Assembly: GCA_009692985.1 (NCBI GenBank)
Contig: SHYF01000064.1
Location: 1 to 8,439 of the forward strand
Source: Dehalococcoidia bacterium
GTDB lineage: Bacteria > Chloroflexota > Dehalococcoidia > Lucifugimonadales > SHYF01
Reading direction: 5' to 3'
Length of the DNA: 8,439 bases
Shown: positions 6,612 to 8,439 of the stretch, in pieces
Layout: the number at the start of each line of letters is the position of its first letter
Numbering within the stretch: position 1 is the first letter of the stretch
Position numbers and translations under genes: made by a program
Notes under the pieces: generated by a model
Database searches by the model: none
What the model was told of the DNA's origin: nothing
The model's input: the letters and a program-made list of their open reading frames with translations, nothing else

Positions 6612-6715
6612 CGACCATCCCCCTGACCCCCTTCCTGTCCAGGAAGGGGGTGAAAGATATATCTGGGGGGACACCCCTCAATTCCCCCGCCAAAGGGGCT
6701 TCGCCCCTCTGGACT
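6606..6715 (-). repeat. Dispersed palindromic repeat, copy 2, in the fakA-degV gap
   Basis: The core 6606-6668 is the inverted partner of 295-356. It contains a perfect 12-base stem, ACCCCCTTCCTG/CAGGAAGGGGGT (6626-6637 with 6640-6651), with a two-base loop. On the fakA side lies a second hairpin, AGGGGC/GCCCCT with loop GAA on the minus strand (about 6694-6708). The outer edge is GGAGTCCAGA as in copy 1. The element fills most of the 170-base gap between fakA and degV; the rest (6716-6769) holds nothing recognisable. In the transcript the hairpins would stand between two co-transcribed genes and could slow transcription, stabilise one end of the mRNA or expose the degV ribosome binding site. 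Neither hairpin is followed by a real U-tract, so a strong intrinsic terminator is not supported. Confidence 0.85.
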
Positions 6716-6769
6716 CCCCCTGATTTGAAATCGCCGATCACATTTCTCACGGGTTCTGGAATTACGAGC

Positions 6770-8404
6770 TTATTCTATGGACACCAGGTAGTCGTAGTGG
6801 GGCTGGCCACTGTGTACCACCTCCACCTCCACGCCGGGACAGCAGGAACGAAGGTGGTCCGCTGCTTGTTCGGCTTCAGGTTGCGTAGTATCGCCGCCCC
6901 AATAAAGAGTGATCAAAGCGCCGTGGCCTGGTGCTGCGTCTAGGCAGAGCTTTTCTAACGCTTCCAAGCTCGTTGAGGTTGCGGCCACCAGCTTGTCGTC
7001 CAGCATCGCTATGGCGTCGCCTTGCCGGACGCTGATGCCGCCCACTGAGGTGGAGCGGACGGCCCGAGTCACCTCTCCTGAGCGCACGGCTGCCGCGGCT
7101 TTCTGCATCTGGGCCAGGTTGGTGGCCGCATCCAGGTCAGGGTTGAAGGCCAGGAGGGCTGCCACGCCTTGCGGGATGGAGCGCGTGGGCACTACGTGGA
7201 GCGGCTTGGGCGAAACAGATACCGCCTGCTGAGCGGTGCCCACGATGTTGGGGTTGTTGGGAAGCAGAATGACCTGGGCAGCGCCGGCCTGGGCAACGTG
7301 GTCAATTATGTCCCTAACGCTGGGGTTCAAGGTCTGCCCGCCGGGGATGATGTCCACGGCGCCCAGGCCGCGGAAGACTTGCAGGATGCCCTCACCGGCT
7401 GCCACAGCCACCACGCCTAACGGCATCAACTCCCGTCGGCGCTCACGATGCCCCTCCAGGAACTCCTGGTGTTGGCGGTCTATATTGTCAATCTTGACCT
7501 GGGTAATGCTTCCCACAGAGACAGCATAGCTGATGACCGGCCCTGGGTCGTAGGTATGAGCATGCACCTTGATGGCAGTGGTGTTGCCTACCACCACAGT
7601 AGAGTCGGCCATAGCCGCCATGCGGCCTCTCACCGCGTCCACGTCCAGGGCGCTTCCCTGGAGAAGGAACTGTGTGCAGTAGCCGTACTCCTTCTCCTCG
7701 GTAGCGGTCAGGTATAACGCGGTGGGTGCCACCCGTCCAACGTCCACGACCAGAGGGGCCGGCACTTCTCCGCACAGGTAGCAGCGCACACCTTCCATGA
7801 TGGCGACCAGGCCCAGGCCGCCGGCGTCCACTACCCCCGCCTCCTTGAGCACCGGTAGCAGGTCTGGAGTCTCCGCCAGTGCTTTGCGGGCTGCCTGGAG
7901 TGCCAATTCCCACACTGCCACTGGGGTAGTATCATCTGCGGCAACCGCTTCCGCTGCTCCCCTGGCGGCCTCCCTGGCCACGGTGAGGATGGTTCCCTCC
8001 ACCGGTTTGCTCACTGCCTTGTATGCTGCGTCGGCAGCTCGTGAAAGGGCCTGCGCCATTTCGCGCCCGCCGAAGGTGTCCACACCGGCAAGGCCCTGTG
8101 CCCAGCCGTGGAAGAACTGGGACAGGATGACGCCGCTGTTGCCCCTGGCCCCCATGAGGGTGCCCCGGGCCATTGCTTGGGCAAGCCTGCCGGCACCCAC
8201 GCCTTCCAGCCCTGCCAGCTCCTCGTCTATCGCCTTGAGTGTCAGTAGCATGTTGGTGCCGGTATCGCCGTCGGGAACCGGAAAGACGTTCATGGCATTA
8301 ATCGTGGCGACGTTCATCTCCAGGTACGACCGTCCTGCCATGAACATCTGGCGAAGGTCGTCGCCTGCGAGGATGGAGTTGTAGAATTGGGTCTTGCGCT
8401 GCAT
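6770..8404 (-). CDS. fakA: DAK2-domain fatty acid kinase, FakA-like
   Basis: FakA phosphorylates the fatty acid held by FakB, using ATP. The 544-residue length and three-part layout fit the family. The N-terminal DAK2/DhaL-type ATP-binding domain (about 10-205) has NVFPVPDGDTGTNM (39-52, the Mg-binding Asp residues), MGARGNSGVILSQF (84-97), KPVEGTILTV (133-142) and DAGGLGL (193-199). The middle domain (about 225-310) has GYCTQF (241-246) and KVHAHTYDPG (279-288); Cys243, His281 and His283 match the positions where zinc-binding Cys/His residues are described in Staphylococcus aureus FakA. The C-terminal part (about 325-544) is DegV-like, with PGGQTLNPS (354-362) and ILLPNNPNI (379-387). ATG at 8404 has a modest AGGA a few bases upstream. 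It heads the visible part of the leftward cluster and is followed by its partner degV, which supports the FakAB role. A bacterial dihydroxyacetone kinase subunit is less likely because of length and partner. Confidence 0.92.
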   Translation of the reverse strand: MQRKTQFYNSILAGDDLRQMFMAGRSYLEMNVATINAMNVFPVPDGDTGTNMLLTLKAIDEELAGLEGVGAGRLAQAMARGTLMGARGNSGVILSQFFHGWAQGLAGVDTFGGREMAQALSRAADAAYKAVSKPVEGTILTVAREAARGAAEAVAADDTTPVAVWELALQAARKALAETPDLLPVLKEAGVVDAGGLGLVAIMEGVRCYLCGEVPAPLVVDVGRVAPTALYLTATEEKEYGYCTQFLLQGSALDVDAVRGRMAAMADSTVVVGNTTAIKVHAHTYDPGPVISYAVSVGSITQVKIDNIDRQHQEFLEGHRERRRELMPLGVVAVAAGEGILQVFRGLGAVDIIPGGQTLNPSVRDIIDHVAQAGAAQVILLPNNPNIVGTAQQAVSVSPKPLHVVPTRSIPQGVAALLAFNPDLDAATNLAQMQKAAAAVRSGEVTRAVRSTSVGGISVRQGDAIAMLDDKLVAATSTSLEALEKLCLDAAPGHGALITLYWGGDTTQPEAEQAADHLRSCCPGVEVEVVHSGQPHYDYLVSIE

Positions 8405-8439
8405 GATTTCCTACAGGTTCTTCTGAAATCCGAGTTGGG

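Noticed and set aside
6256..6750. 164-codon minus-strand ORF starting upstream of degV
   Set aside because: The first part reads through repeat copy 2 and the rest is degV in the wrong frame. The motifs of the DegV frame are unambiguous.
8411..8439. Possible end of an upstream gene (frame reading QLGFQKNL then TAG)
   Set aside because: Only eight residues are visible before the window edge; too little to support a gene.

Overview
The window is GC-rich bacterial DNA. It most likely comes from a member of the Chloroflexota, perhaps class Dehalococcoidia. That placement is an inference from three things: the style of the RecG N-terminus, the fakA-degV-recG gene order, and a C-rich/G-rich dispersed palindromic repeat. 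No marker gene here proves it. No rRNA, tRNA, CRISPR array, insertion sequence or phage gene is visible.

The left part (1-1268, + strand) is a patchwork. It opens with the last 58 codons of an SMP-30/gluconolactonase-type protein (1-177). A compound palindromic repeat (about 195-356) follows. Next comes a broken C-terminal remnant of a ComM/YifB-type magnesium-chelatase-family protein (about 369-518), which carries an in-frame stop and abuts the repeat. An intact four-helix membrane protein resembling the DUF6326 family lies at 599-1030. A 238-base gap with a doubtful frameshifted small gene separates it from the convergent operon on the other strand.

The right part (1269-8404, - strand) is a housekeeping cluster read from right to left: fakA-like (DAK2 domain, 6770-8404), degV/fakB-like (5757-6599), recG (start chosen at 5653, end 3227), a small unnamed ORF (2933-3184) and argS (1269 to 2933 or 2939). 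FakA and FakB together would phosphorylate fatty acids bound on FakB, feeding exogenous or recycled acyl chains into phospholipid synthesis. RecG remodels stalled replication forks and branched DNA. ArgS charges tRNA-Arg. The small ORF has the best Shine-Dalgarno sequence in the window, and its stop codon overlaps an argS ATG as TGATG, which suggests translational coupling.

The most notable non-genic signal is the repeat. Two copies of a core of about 62 bases lie in opposite orientation about 6.3 kb apart, roughly 90% identical by hand alignment. Copy 2 sits inside the fakA-degV gap, and its conserved end is the Shine-Dalgarno sequence of degV. Copy 1 borders the comM remnant. I see no convincing undescribed multi-gene system; the points worth a second look are the repeat-derived ribosome binding site, the gene remnants and the small ORF coupled to argS.
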